A DNA stretch of 7,182 nt from CAYSCX01 sp964429575 (GTDB lineage Bacteria > Desulfobacterota > Binatia > Binatales > Binataceae): positions 1 through 7,182 of the forward strand of contig CAYSCX010000077.1 in assembly GCA_964429575.1 (NCBI GenBank), read 5' to 3'. The translations under genes and the position numbers were made by a program. Below the pieces are notes generated by a model. That model was not told the DNA's origin, did no database searches, and worked only from the letters and a program-made list of their open reading frames with translations. The number at the start of each line of letters is the position of its first letter. Within the stretch, counting starts at the first letter, position 1. Shown in pieces: positions 1-6,472 of this stretch.

Positions 1-944
1 TCGAGCATCGACTTCAAGTCCTCACGCGCGCGCTCCCCGTCGCGCAGCGCGAATCCGATTACGTCTCCAACCGACGGTCGATGCGCGACGGCGATCACTC
101 CGTGCTCCTCGCTGGCGCCCATGATGTTGCGCACCAGGTAGCCGCCGCGCTCGATGCGTTCAGAGGCAGGATCGAGCGGAATCGCGAGAAACACGAACGC
201 CAACGCGCGCCGCAAATCCCTGGCAAGCGGGCCGGCCGCGTCCGCGAACACCTTGAACGCCGGCTGGCCGTCCAGCGTGAGGATTACATTTTCGCGCACC
301 GCGGTGACGCGATGGGGCTTGCCGATCGGAGTGCAGGCAAGCGTGCTGGCGACCGTCATGTCGAAATCGCCAGAGATGAGCATCCCGGCGACGGAGTTGG
401 AGCTGACGGTGTCGCCGCAGAACTGAAACGTCTCGCCGATTGAGCCGTCCTCGGTGGCGCCGCCGCCGACCATCATCACGCCCGGCAACTCACGTTCGAG
501 GGCTTCGAGCATCGGGTCAGGCTCGAAGTTGTAGGTATCGGGAAAGAGGCAGAGCAGCTTGCGCGGTCCCGCCACAGGACGCACCGCGGCGGCGATCTGC
601 GCGGCGACCTCCGCCGCACGACCGCGGAGCGACGGCACGAACAGGCGCTTGGCGCTGATCGCGTCGCCGCCGAACACCAGCACCGAAAGCGCGGCGCCAG
701 TCTCAATCTCCTGTTCACCGGCGATGACACCCACGCTCGAGCAGCCGGCGACCTCTTGGGTGTGCGCTTCCGAAGCAACCGTGCGAAGGATCAATGGAAA
801 CGCGGCGCCGTAAGCGGTGGTTGCGAACACCAACGCGCCCTCGACACGCTCCAAGCCGGCCTGCGCGAGCGCGTCATGGACCGCCTCGGATGCCGCGATG
901 CGCGGATTCGATGCGGTCGAACAGCCGACGCCCCCCTTGAGCAT
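1..944 (-). CDS. FIST-domain protein (FIST_N + FIST_C), 3' end cut by window edge
   Basis: The frame stays open from an ATG at 944 to base 1, giving 314 complete codons with no stop. FIST proteins are predicted cytoplasmic sensors of small ligands, often fused to signalling domains; here nothing precedes the FIST_N part, so it looks stand-alone, although a fusion beyond the window cannot be excluded. FIST_N covers about residues 1-195, with the family-like AGCSSVG near 66-72 and a glycine-rich GGGATEDG near 160-167. FIST_C covers about 215-314+, with LTLDGQPAFKVF near 222-233, YLVRNIMG near 269-276 and a terminal AREDLKSML. I expect roughly 50-80 residues to be missing. There is no signal peptide or membrane segment. 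The start lies 4 bases after the M20 gene stop with no clear Shine-Dalgarno, so translation is probably coupled. Family assignment is by remembered motifs; the ligand is unknown. Confidence 0.85.
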   Translation of the reverse strand, partial: MLKGGVGCSTASNPRIAASEAVHDALAQAGLERVEGALVFATTAYGAAFPLILRTVASEAHTQEVAGCSSVGVIAGEQEIETGAALSVLVFGGDAISAKRLFVPSLRGRAAEVAAQIAAAVRPVAGPRKLLCLFPDTYNFEPDPMLEALERELPGVMMVGGGATEDGSIGETFQFCGDTVSSNSVAGMLISGDFDMTVASTLACTPIGKPHRVTAVRENVILTLDGQPAFKVFADAAGPLARDLRRALAFVFLAIPLDPASERIERGGYLVRNIMGASEEHGVIAVAHRPSVGDVIGFALRDGERAREDLKSML

Positions 945-948
945 TTGA

Positions 949-2436
949 TTACTTGGCGTCCGCGCGTCCGCCGATGATTTTGAGGAGTTCCACCGTGCGC
1001 TGGATCGCACGGCCCATCTCCTTGATACCGATCTTTTCGTTGACGCCGTGGACACCGCGCGCCTCGCCCTGCGGAATTTCGACGGGCACGAAACCGTACG
1101 CGATGATCTCTTTTTCGCGGAAGTAGTGGCTGTCGGTGAAACCCGCCGTCATGATCGGAACCACCTGGCTCTTGTCGGTTTTCTCCGCGAGCGTTTTGAT
1201 CGCTGTCATGAGCTCGGAGCGTTGCGGCGATGAGACCGGTGGAAAGTTCAGGACCACGTCGATCTTGATCGAATTGTCGCCGATCACCTTGCGGATGGTC
1301 TTGAGGAACGCCTTGGGATCGGTGCCCGGCAGGAGACGGCAGTCCACCTCGGCGTATGCGATTGGCGGAAGGACGTTGGTCTTTTGGCTGCCGCTCAGAA
1401 TCGTCGGCGTCACGGTGTCGCGCACCATCGCGTTTTGCGACGGCACCGAGATGAATTTCTTCTGAAACGCGGGATCCTTGAGCGAGGTTGCGAGATCGAG
1501 CCATTGCTTCGGGCCGCCATTGAGCTTTGCGACCGCGCGATAGTAGCCCGCCACCGGATCGATCAGTCGAACCGACGGGCGATAGTCGATGAGTTTGTCG
1601 AGCGCGCGGACCAGCTTGGTGACCGAGGTTTGCTCGGGCGGAGTGGAGGTATGGCCCGAAGGACCCTCGGCGGTGAGCCGCAGCCACATCGGGGTCTTCT
1701 CGGTCACCGAGACGTTGTAAAGCTTCTTGCCGTCGGCCTGGACGGTGATGCCGCCGCCTTCGTTGAGCAGAAACTCGACGTCACCATAGAGCTTCTGCTC
1801 GTGCTCGGTGAACCAGCCGGCGCCCAGCTTGCCGCCATCTTCTTCGTCGCCGGTCGCGAGGAAAATGACGTCGCGGTCGAGCAGCATGCCGGAGCGCTTA
1901 ATCGCGAGCATCGACATCAGGAAGATGACGCCCGGTCCCTTGTCATCCAAGGCGCCGCGTCCCCAAATCTTGCCGTCCTTCACCTCGCCCGAGAACGGCG
2001 GCACCTCCCAATCCTTGGGATTGGCCGGCACGACGTCCATGTGACTCAGCAGCATGATCGCTTTTTTCTGCGAGCCGGCTCCGTGCAGCCGCGCGGCAAC
2101 GATTCCGCGGCCGGGGGCCGGCTCCCAGGTGGTCGCGGCAATTCCGTCGGCGAGAAACTTCTCTTTCAGAAATCGCGCCGCGGCCTGCTCGTTGGTTCCC
2201 GGCGGATTGGTCGTGTCCACCTGTACGTATTCGGAAAGAAAGGCTGTCGCCTCCTTGGTGATCTTGTCGTAGTCGATCGGTTTGGGCGGAGGAGCTTTAA
2301 CAATCGTTCCCGGCGTCGGCGCCGTTTTAGCGGGCTGTTTCTCCTGGGCAACAGCGCCGGCGGCGCAAACCGCGAAGAGTGCGGCTGCTGCCACCAGCAC
2401 GATCGCGCGGCGGCTGCTGAGAGATTTGAAACGCAT
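949..2436 (-). CDS. Secreted M20-family zinc metallohydrolase (PM20D1/carboxypeptidase-like)
   Basis: This 495-residue enzyme would cleave a peptide or N-acyl amino acid amide bond with a two-zinc centre, outside the cytoplasm. Residues 1-30 form a Sec signal peptide (basic start, hydrophobic core about 11-27, AVA before Gln31), followed by a Pro/Lys-rich linker to about 54. The M20 residues are all visible: SHMDVVPA with H132 (metal) and D134; GRGALDDKG with bridging D164; TGDEED with catalytic E198 and metal E199; LNEGGG with E226; GPSGHTSTP with H262 in the lid/dimerisation domain; and VHGVNEKI with H463 as the last metal ligand. TDSHYF (434-439) resembles the PM20D1/Gly-X carboxypeptidase branch. 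The length suits that branch. The gene starts 8 bases after the E2 stop, with no strong Shine-Dalgarno. The substrate (dipeptide, Gly-X or N-acyl amino acid) is not determined. Cys24 does not sit in a convincing lipobox. Confidence 0.93.
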   Translation of the reverse strand: MRFKSLSSRRAIVLVAAAALFAVCAAGAVAQEKQPAKTAPTPGTIVKAPPPKPIDYDKITKEATAFLSEYVQVDTTNPPGTNEQAAARFLKEKFLADGIAATTWEPAPGRGIVAARLHGAGSQKKAIMLLSHMDVVPANPKDWEVPPFSGEVKDGKIWGRGALDDKGPGVIFLMSMLAIKRSGMLLDRDVIFLATGDEEDGGKLGAGWFTEHEQKLYGDVEFLLNEGGGITVQADGKKLYNVSVTEKTPMWLRLTAEGPSGHTSTPPEQTSVTKLVRALDKLIDYRPSVRLIDPVAGYYRAVAKLNGGPKQWLDLATSLKDPAFQKKFISVPSQNAMVRDTVTPTILSGSQKTNVLPPIAYAEVDCRLLPGTDPKAFLKTIRKVIGDNSIKIDVVLNFPPVSSPQRSELMTAIKTLAEKTDKSQVVPIMTAGFTDSHYFREKEIIAYGFVPVEIPQGEARGVHGVNEKIGIKEMGRAIQRTVELLKIIGGRADAK

Positions 2437-2444
2437 GTCAGCTA

Positions 2445-3665
2445 TTATCGCTCGCCGTAGTTGAGGATTTCGACCGCCGATTGTAGAAATTCGGCCGCGG
2501 GTGCGCCATCGACGACGCGGTGATCGAAGGTGAGGCTTAGCGTTACCATCGCGCGCCGCGCGATCTCGCCGCGGTAGATCGCGGGCTTCTCAACGATACG
2601 GCCCACGCCAAGAATCGCGGTCTCGCCCGGATTGAGAATCGGCGTGAACGCGTCCACGCCCCACGGACCCAGATTGGTGATTGTGAATGTTCCGCCCGTC
2701 ACATCTTCGAGCTTGAGGCGGCCAAGACGCGCGCGCTCCGCGAGAGACTTGCTCTCGACGGCGATCTCGCGAAGGGTCTTTTGCGCGGCGTCATGGATGA
2801 CCGGCACAATCAACCCATCGTCGAGCGAAACGGCGAGGCCGACGTTGACCGCCGGTGAGGCCACGATCTGATTGCCGTCGAGGCGCGAATTGAGCCGCGG
2901 ATGTTTCACCAGCGCGCGCGCGACCGCATGGATTATCAAGTCGGTCACGCTGCATTCGAACTCGCGCGTGATGCGCGTGCGCAGCTCCGTCGCGGGCGTG
3001 ACGTCCGCCTCGGCCGTGATGGTGAGTTGCGCGGTGTCGCGCAGGCTCTGATGCATCCGCTCCGCGATGGTCTTGCGGATTCCGCGAAATGGAGTCGGCT
3101 GCGAGGGGGACGGAGCCGCCGCCCTGGCGGGCGACCGTGCTGCTGCCGATACGCGTTGAGGCTCCGTCGCTGCACGCTCGACATCCTCGCGGGTGATTCG
3201 TCCGCCGGGGCCGGAGCCCACGACACTCGCGAGATCGACGCCGAGTTCCGCCGCAAGCTTACGCGCGACCGGACTCACTGCGCGGCGCGCATCCGCTGAC
3301 GATGCGCCGCTTGCCGGCGATGCCGGCGCCGGCGATTTCGCGCCACTCGCTGCGGCCGCGGCGGCGGCGCGGGGCGCCGCGCCGGCGCTCTTCGAGTACC
3401 GCAACGCCACCTCGGCGGGGTTCTCGCCAGACTCCGCGATCACTGCGACCGCGACGCCGCATTCGACCGTGTCACCGTCGGCGCACAGCATCGCGGCAAG
3501 CGTCCCGGACACGGGCGCTTCTACCTCGTAAAGCACTTTTTCCGTTTCGACTTCGTAGAGCGGTTCTCCGGCAGCGACCACGTCGCCGACGTTCTTGAAG
3601 AACCGCTGCACGGTGCCCTCGTGCATCGTGAGCCCGAACTTGGGCATCGTGACTTCAACCGCCAC
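2445..3665 (-). CDS. 2-oxo acid dehydrogenase E2: dihydrolipoamide acyltransferase
   Basis: E2 is the core of a cytoplasmic 2-oxo acid dehydrogenase complex. It takes the acyl group from E1 on a swinging lipoyl arm and passes it to CoA. From the GTG at 3665 (406 residues), the domains are: one lipoyl domain (about 3-78) with lipoylated K43 in VETEKV; an Ala/Pro/Ser linker (about 82-127); a peripheral-subunit-binding domain (about 129-163, SPVARKLAAELGV ... GPGGRITREDVE); a second Ala/Pro linker; and the catalytic core (about 190-406) with DHRVVDG giving H382 and D386. The GTG start yields the usual (M)AVEVTMPKFG lipoyl beginning. The ATG at 3647 is an alternative that loses six residues. The frame continues upstream to 3815 but overlaps the E1 beta gene and encodes Arg-rich nonsense. 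The gap after E1 beta is 25 bases. Two consecutive stops (TAA TAG) end it. Acyl specificity is not readable. Confidence 0.95.
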   Translation of the reverse strand: MAVEVTMPKFGLTMHEGTVQRFFKNVGDVVAAGEPLYEVETEKVLYEVEAPVSGTLAAMLCADGDTVECGVAVAVIAESGENPAEVALRYSKSAGAAPRAAAAAAASGAKSPAPASPASGASSADARRAVSPVARKLAAELGVDLASVVGSGPGGRITREDVERAATEPQRVSAAARSPARAAAPSPSQPTPFRGIRKTIAERMHQSLRDTAQLTITAEADVTPATELRTRITREFECSVTDLIIHAVARALVKHPRLNSRLDGNQIVASPAVNVGLAVSLDDGLIVPVIHDAAQKTLREIAVESKSLAERARLGRLKLEDVTGGTFTITNLGPWGVDAFTPILNPGETAILGVGRIVEKPAIYRGEIARRAMVTLSLTFDHRVVDGAPAAEFLQSAVEILNYGER

Positions 3666-3690
3666 TTGAGCAGCAGGCCTTTGCCGCGCG

Positions 3691-4662
3691 TCAGCGGCCG
3701 AGCACGTCGCGGACCGCGGCCTCGATGCGCGCCTCGTCGGCAATCGCCGCGCGTTCCAGCGGCGGGCTAAACGGAATCGGGACGTCGAGCGACGCGACAC
3801 GCTTGACCGGCGCATCGAGATCGTCGAAGCCCTTCTCCCCGATGATCGATGCGATGTCCGCCGCCGCGCCGCCGCGCAGGTGTCCTTCGTCGGCGACCAC
3901 CGCGCGATTGGTCTTGGCGACCGACGTCAAGATCGCTTCCTCGTCGAGAGGTAACAGCGTGCGCGGGTCCAAAACTTCGACCGAGACGTTTTCCTTGGCG
4001 AGCTTCTCCGCAACCTTGAGCGCTTTCGACACCATCGCGCCGATTGCGACCACCGTTACATCGGTGCCCTCGCGCTTCACAGCAGCCTTTCCAAGCGGCA
4101 CCAGGTAGTCGCCGCCGGGGACTTCCTCCTTGAGACGCCCGAGTCCGCCGTGCTCGAACACGATGACCGGGTTGTCGTCGCGAATGGCGCTTTTCAGAAG
4201 CCCCTTCATGTCGGCAGGTCCGGACGGCACGACCAGCTTCAGTCCCGCGACGCTCAGGAACTGCGCATAGACCGTCTCGGAATGTTGCGCGGCCGCCCCG
4301 CCCATCGCGCCGAACACGCAGCGAAAGGTGATAGGCATCGTTGCTTGTCCACCCGACATGTAGCGGAGCTTCGCGGCCTGGTTACACACCTGATCCATCG
4401 CGCAATAGAAGAAGCTCGCGAATTCGACCTCGCAAATCGGGCGAGTACCCGCCATGGCGGCGCCCACCGCCGCGCCGACGAATCCCGCTTCGGAGATCGG
4501 AGTGTTGCGCACCCGGGCGGCGCCGAACTTGTTGATGAGCCCTTTGGTGGCGCCGAATGCGCTCAGCACGACGTCCTCGCCCATGACGAATGTCATGGGG
4601 TCGCGTTCCATCTCCTCGAACAGCGCCTGATTGATTGCCTGGATGAAATTCAATTGCGGCAT
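3691..4662 (-). CDS. 2-oxo acid dehydrogenase E1 subunit beta (AcoB/PdhB-like)
   Basis: The beta subunit pairs with E1 alpha as an alpha2beta2 thiamine-diphosphate enzyme that decarboxylates a 2-oxo acid (or cleaves acetoin) and reductively acylates E2. At 323 residues it has the normal family length. The pyrimidine-binding transketolase-like domain covers about 4-178. E58 in NTPISEAGF is the glutamate expected to activate the cofactor aminopyrimidine ring, and H127 in AAAQHSE is the conserved active-site histidine. The transketolase C-terminal domain covers about 194-315 (SVEVLDPRTLLPLD; DEGHLRGGAAADIAS; LDAPVKRVASLDVPIPFSPPLE). The LRGGAAADIA stretch and PFSPPLE ending resemble acetoin dehydrogenase AcoB more than classic pyruvate E1 beta, but this is a by-eye judgement. 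The ATG at 4662 has GGAG 9 bases upstream. The gap from the E1 alpha stop is 23 bases. Confidence 0.95.
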   Translation of the reverse strand: MPQLNFIQAINQALFEEMERDPMTFVMGEDVVLSAFGATKGLINKFGAARVRNTPISEAGFVGAAVGAAMAGTRPICEVEFASFFYCAMDQVCNQAAKLRYMSGGQATMPITFRCVFGAMGGAAAQHSETVYAQFLSVAGLKLVVPSGPADMKGLLKSAIRDDNPVIVFEHGGLGRLKEEVPGGDYLVPLGKAAVKREGTDVTVVAIGAMVSKALKVAEKLAKENVSVEVLDPRTLLPLDEEAILTSVAKTNRAVVADEGHLRGGAAADIASIIGEKGFDDLDAPVKRVASLDVPIPFSPPLERAAIADEARIEAAVRDVLGR

Positions 4663-4671
4663 GATGGGTTG

Positions 4672-4675
4672 CTCC
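4672..4675 (-). promoter_or_regulatory. Ribosome binding site of E1 beta
   Basis: The minus strand reads GGAG here, 9 bases before the ATG at 4662. It lies in the 23-base gap between the two E1 genes and supports the chosen start. Confidence 0.6.
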
Positions 4676-4685
4676 GCGGCGCGCG

Positions 4686-5660
4686 TCAGACGTACACGTC
4701 GTCAGTCACTTCCGACGGCTCCGGAAGCGGACTGGTGCGCGCGAACTCGATCGCTGCATCGAGGTCAGCGTTGGTTTCAGCGACGATCTTGTCGAGCTCG
4801 GCCTGCGTGATCTTGCGGCTTTCGAGCACGAACTTTTCGAACTTGATGAGCGGACACTTGAGCTTCCACTCTTCGATTTCTTTCTTGGTGCGGTACGCTT
4901 CGTCGCCCAAGAACGCCTGCTCGCCGACCACGTGTCCTTCCCAGCGATAGGTCTTGCACTCCAGCAGCGTCGGACCTGTGCCGCTACGAGCGCGCGCAAC
5001 CGCCTCGCTCGCGTACTGATACACTTCGAGTACGTCGTTACCGTCAACGATGTGACCCGGAATGTTGTAGCCCTGTGCGCGCACCGCGATGTCCTTGACC
5101 GAGGTGACCGTCTGCATCGGCGTGAACTCGCCGAAGCCGTTGTTCTCGCACACGAAGATGACTGGCAGGTTCCAGATCGCAGCGAGGTTGAGCGACTCGT
5201 GGAAGGTGCCCTCGTTGGATGCGCCATCGCCAAAGAAGCACGCGGTGACGTCGTCGCGTCCCGCGATTACCGCAGCGAGCCCGGAGCCGGTCGCGATCGG
5301 CAGACCTGCGCCGACGATGCCGTTGGCGCCCAGAATACCAAGTGAGTAATCGACGATGTGCATCGAGCCGCCCTTGCCTTTGCAGTAGCCGTCTCGCTTG
5401 CCGTAAATTTCCGCCATCATTCGTTTGAGGTCGCCGCCCTTCGCAATCAGATGGCCGTGGCCGCGATGCGTCGAAGTGATGCGGTCGGTCGGGCGCAGCG
5501 CGGCGCAAATGCCGGTGGCGCTCGCCTCCTCGCCAATTGAGACGTGCACGAAACCGGGGATTTCGTTGGCCATCGCGAGGTCACGAACGCGCGATTCGAA
5601 CTGCCGGATTCGCTGCATCGAGCGGTACATCTCGAGCAGTTTGTCTTTGCCGATATCCAC
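4686..5660 (-). CDS. 2-oxo acid dehydrogenase E1 subunit alpha (AcoA/PdhA-like)
   Basis: The alpha subunit carries the diphosphate-binding half of the thiamine-diphosphate site. Its 324 residues cover the whole E1_dh fold: LLEMYRSMQRIRQFE (8-22) is the usual N-terminal helix, THRGHGH (64-70) is a conserved loop, KGKGGSMHI (94-102) and GANGIVGAGLPIATG (111-125) are hallmark stretches. The cofactor/Mg motif runs from GDG at 144-146 to NN at 173-174. RWEGHVVGE (239-247) lies in the active-site loop region. The sequence FHESLNLAAIWNLPVIFVCENN and the late KCPLIKFE resemble AcoA-type acetoin dehydrogenases, but general pyruvate/branched-chain activity is possible. The start codon is GTG at 5660, chosen because an excellent AGGAGG lies 10 bases upstream and it gives the standard N-terminal length. 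It is the first gene of the apparent operon, 120 bases from the preceding toxin gene. Confidence 0.95.
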   Translation of the reverse strand: MDIGKDKLLEMYRSMQRIRQFESRVRDLAMANEIPGFVHVSIGEEASATGICAALRPTDRITSTHRGHGHLIAKGGDLKRMMAEIYGKRDGYCKGKGGSMHIVDYSLGILGANGIVGAGLPIATGSGLAAVIAGRDDVTACFFGDGASNEGTFHESLNLAAIWNLPVIFVCENNGFGEFTPMQTVTSVKDIAVRAQGYNIPGHIVDGNDVLEVYQYASEAVARARSGTGPTLLECKTYRWEGHVVGEQAFLGDEAYRTKKEIEEWKLKCPLIKFEKFVLESRKITQAELDKIVAETNADLDAAIEFARTSPLPEPSEVTDDVYV

Positions 5661-5670
5661 GTTGGTCTTG

Positions 5671-5677
5671 CCTCCTC
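5671..5677 (-). promoter_or_regulatory. Strong Shine-Dalgarno of E1 alpha, fixing its GTG start
   Basis: The minus strand reads GAGGAGG, near-perfect complement to the 16S 3' end, 10 bases before the GTG at 5660. It is the strongest ribosome binding site in the window and is the main reason for accepting a GTG start rather than the internal ATG ten codons later. Confidence 0.75.
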
Positions 5678-5698
5678 GGACGGCGAGATGAGGGGAGC

Positions 5699-5714
5699 GG
5701 GGCAGGTTCGCCCC
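5699..5714. other. Small GC hairpin in the E1 alpha leader
   Basis: GGGGC (5699-5703) and GCCCC (5710-5714) are perfect inverted arms around a 6-base loop. No T-run follows on the minus strand, so it is not a typical intrinsic terminator of the toxin gene. If the promoter proposed at 5727-5754 is real, the hairpin would sit near the very 5' end of the mRNA, where it might stabilise the transcript. It could also be chance in GC-rich DNA. Confidence 0.35.
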
Positions 5715-5726
5715 AGCGTGCGCAAA

Positions 5727-5754
5727 ACTATTCCCAAGCGCACCGAAGCGTCAA
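5727..5754 (-). promoter_or_regulatory. Candidate sigma70-like promoter for the dehydrogenase operon
   Basis: On the minus strand TTGACG (5754-5749, 5 of 6 matches to the -35 box) is followed after 16 bases by AATAGT (5732-5727, 4 of 6 matches to the -10 box). This would start transcription around 5720 and give a leader of about 60 bases carrying the GGGGC/GCCCC hairpin and the AGGAGG site. It lies in the only sizeable gap between the toxin and E1 alpha genes. The match is by eye; the -10 is imperfect. Confidence 0.4.
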
Positions 5755-5780
5755 ATGCGCGCACGGTTCGTCTGATACGC

Positions 5781-6176
5781 TCAGGCAGATTGCAGGTATT
5801 CGCTGAGGCTGAGGATGCGTATGCCTCGGAACGTGCGCAGTGCGAGCATTGCGTGATCGCCGGTTACCACCGCATCGGCGCGTCCCGCTAGTCCGCACTC
5901 AAGGATTCGATTGTCGGGGTCGTCGGCGAGCACGCGAATCCGCCGCCGCGGGCGGACGAGTTCGGCGAGCTCATCGAGAAACAGTGCGAGGCGCGCTATC
6001 GACTCTTTATCGCGCGCGAACTTCCGCGCGAGCACACCGAACAGCTCATCGATGATAGCCTGCGAGATGAGCAGCGTGTCGCGTCCGCCGATGATCCGCT
6101 GCAACGCCGAGTCGGCCCGTCCGCCCGGAATCGCCAGCGCCGAGACCAGGACTTTGGTGTCGAAAACGACCCTCAC
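5781..6176 (-). CDS. PIN-domain toxin (putative ribonuclease, VapC-like, COG1569-type)
   Basis: This 131-residue protein is a single PIN domain, a Mg-dependent endoribonuclease fold that in toxin-antitoxin modules cuts tRNA or other RNA and stops growth. The acidic site is intact: D6 in VVFDTKVLVSAL, E44 in SQAIIDELFGVL, the ADDPDN cluster (D85, D86, D88) and D107 in VVTGDHAML, with ILSLSEYL near the C-terminus. The order and spacing match the 'putative toxin-antitoxin system toxin component, PIN family' group rather than the shorter classic VapC proteins. The family's usual Asn after D-T is Lys here (DTKV), a mild deviation. The GTG start overlaps the antitoxin stop as GTGA and has no good ribosome site of its own, indicating translational coupling. 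The RNA target is unknown. Confidence 0.9.
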   Translation of the reverse strand: MRVVFDTKVLVSALAIPGGRADSALQRIIGGRDTLLISQAIIDELFGVLARKFARDKESIARLALFLDELAELVRPRRRIRVLADDPDNRILECGLAGRADAVVTGDHAMLALRTFRGIRILSLSEYLQSA

Positions 6177-6412
6177 CGCCTGAGATAGCGTTGCAGGTCG
6201 CGTTCGGTGACGATTCCCTTCTCCTTCGCCTTACGGCTCCAAAAGCCCTGAATCGTGCGCAATTCCGCCTTGAGGCGTTCCGCGCGGGCCGCGCGCAGCG
6301 CGTCCTGGATGACGGCGCTCAAGGTCTTGCCTTCAGCCTGCGCGGTCTCCTCAGCATCGCGCGCGAGTTCGCGCGGAAGCGAAATGGTCTTCTTTACCGC
6401 AGTAGCAGCCAT
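6173..6412 (-). CDS. Ribbon-helix-helix (CopG-like) antitoxin
   Basis: The 79-residue product starts at the ATG at 6412. KKTISLPRELARDAEETA (7-24) is the beta strand and first helix of a ribbon-helix-helix DNA-binding domain, and GKTLSAVIQDALRAARAERL (28-47) is the turn and second helix. The basic, Arg-rich C-terminal part (about 48-79, WSRKAKEKGIVTERDLQRYLRR) is the likely toxin-binding segment. Proteins of this kind dimerise, repress their own promoter and neutralise the partner toxin. It is immediately upstream of, and overlaps by four bases, the PIN toxin gene, as expected for a module. The frame stays open upstream to a TTG at 6496, but that extension is translated tandem repeat and low complexity, so the ATG is preferred. 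No strong Shine-Dalgarno is seen before it. The likely operator lies in the repeats at 6455-6523. Confidence 0.88.
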   Translation of the reverse strand: MAATAVKKTISLPRELARDAEETAQAEGKTLSAVIQDALRAARAERLKAELRTIQGFWSRKAKEKGIVTERDLQRYLRR

Positions 6413-6443
6413 TTGCAAGCGGCCGTCGACGTCTCGGTATGAA

Positions 6444-6472
6444 AAATTACCACCAGCGCCAGCGCTCGGCAA
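6444..6472 (-). promoter_or_regulatory. Weak candidate promoter of the toxin-antitoxin module
   Basis: On the minus strand TTGCCG (6472-6467) and TAATTT (6449-6444) are separated by 17 bases. The boxes match consensus at only 4 and 3 positions. The -35-like element lies inside the tandem repeat, so a bound antitoxin would block it. This is a tentative assignment. Confidence 0.25.

Noticed and set aside
791..1687. 298-codon minus-strand open frame overlapping the M20 and FIST genes
   Set aside because: It is a shifted frame of the M20 gene, full of Arg, Gln and His. Both overlapping genes have clear domains in their own frames, so no frameshift needs to be invoked.
2363..2368. Lipobox reading of Cys24 in the M20 signal peptide
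   Set aside because: The preceding residues are Phe-Ala-Val, not the Leu-Ala/Ser-Gly/Ala pattern needed for lipoprotein processing. AVA before Gln31 is a better ordinary cleavage site.
1384..2460. Long 358-codon plus-strand open frame opposite the M20 gene
   Set aside because: It is antisense to a gene with a complete set of family motifs. Its product is rich in Arg, His and Gly as expected from GC-rich antisense frames, and it shows no domain.
3296..3400. GC-rich GCCGGC/GCGGCG runs as a DNA repeat element
   Set aside because: They encode the Ala/Pro/Ser linker of E2 and reflect low-complexity protein rather than a mobile or regulatory repeat.
3666..3815. Upstream extension of the E2 frame to 3815
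   Set aside because: It overlaps the E1 beta C-terminus in another frame and encodes an Arg/Ser-rich stretch with no lipoyl-domain similarity. The lipoyl domain starts at the GTG at 3665.
4150..4950. 266-codon plus-strand open frame opposite E1 alpha and E1 beta
   Set aside because: It spans the junction of two well-supported genes on the other strand and its composition looks like a GC-rich shadow.
5699..5714. Intrinsic terminator after the toxin gene
   Set aside because: The stem is only 5 bp and no T-run follows on the minus strand.
6413..6443. Plus-strand promoter TTGCAA (6413-6418) and TATGAA (6438-6443) for the endonuclease III-like gene
   Set aside because: The spacing is 19 bases and both boxes are only 4-of-6 matches, which is too weak to list as a feature.
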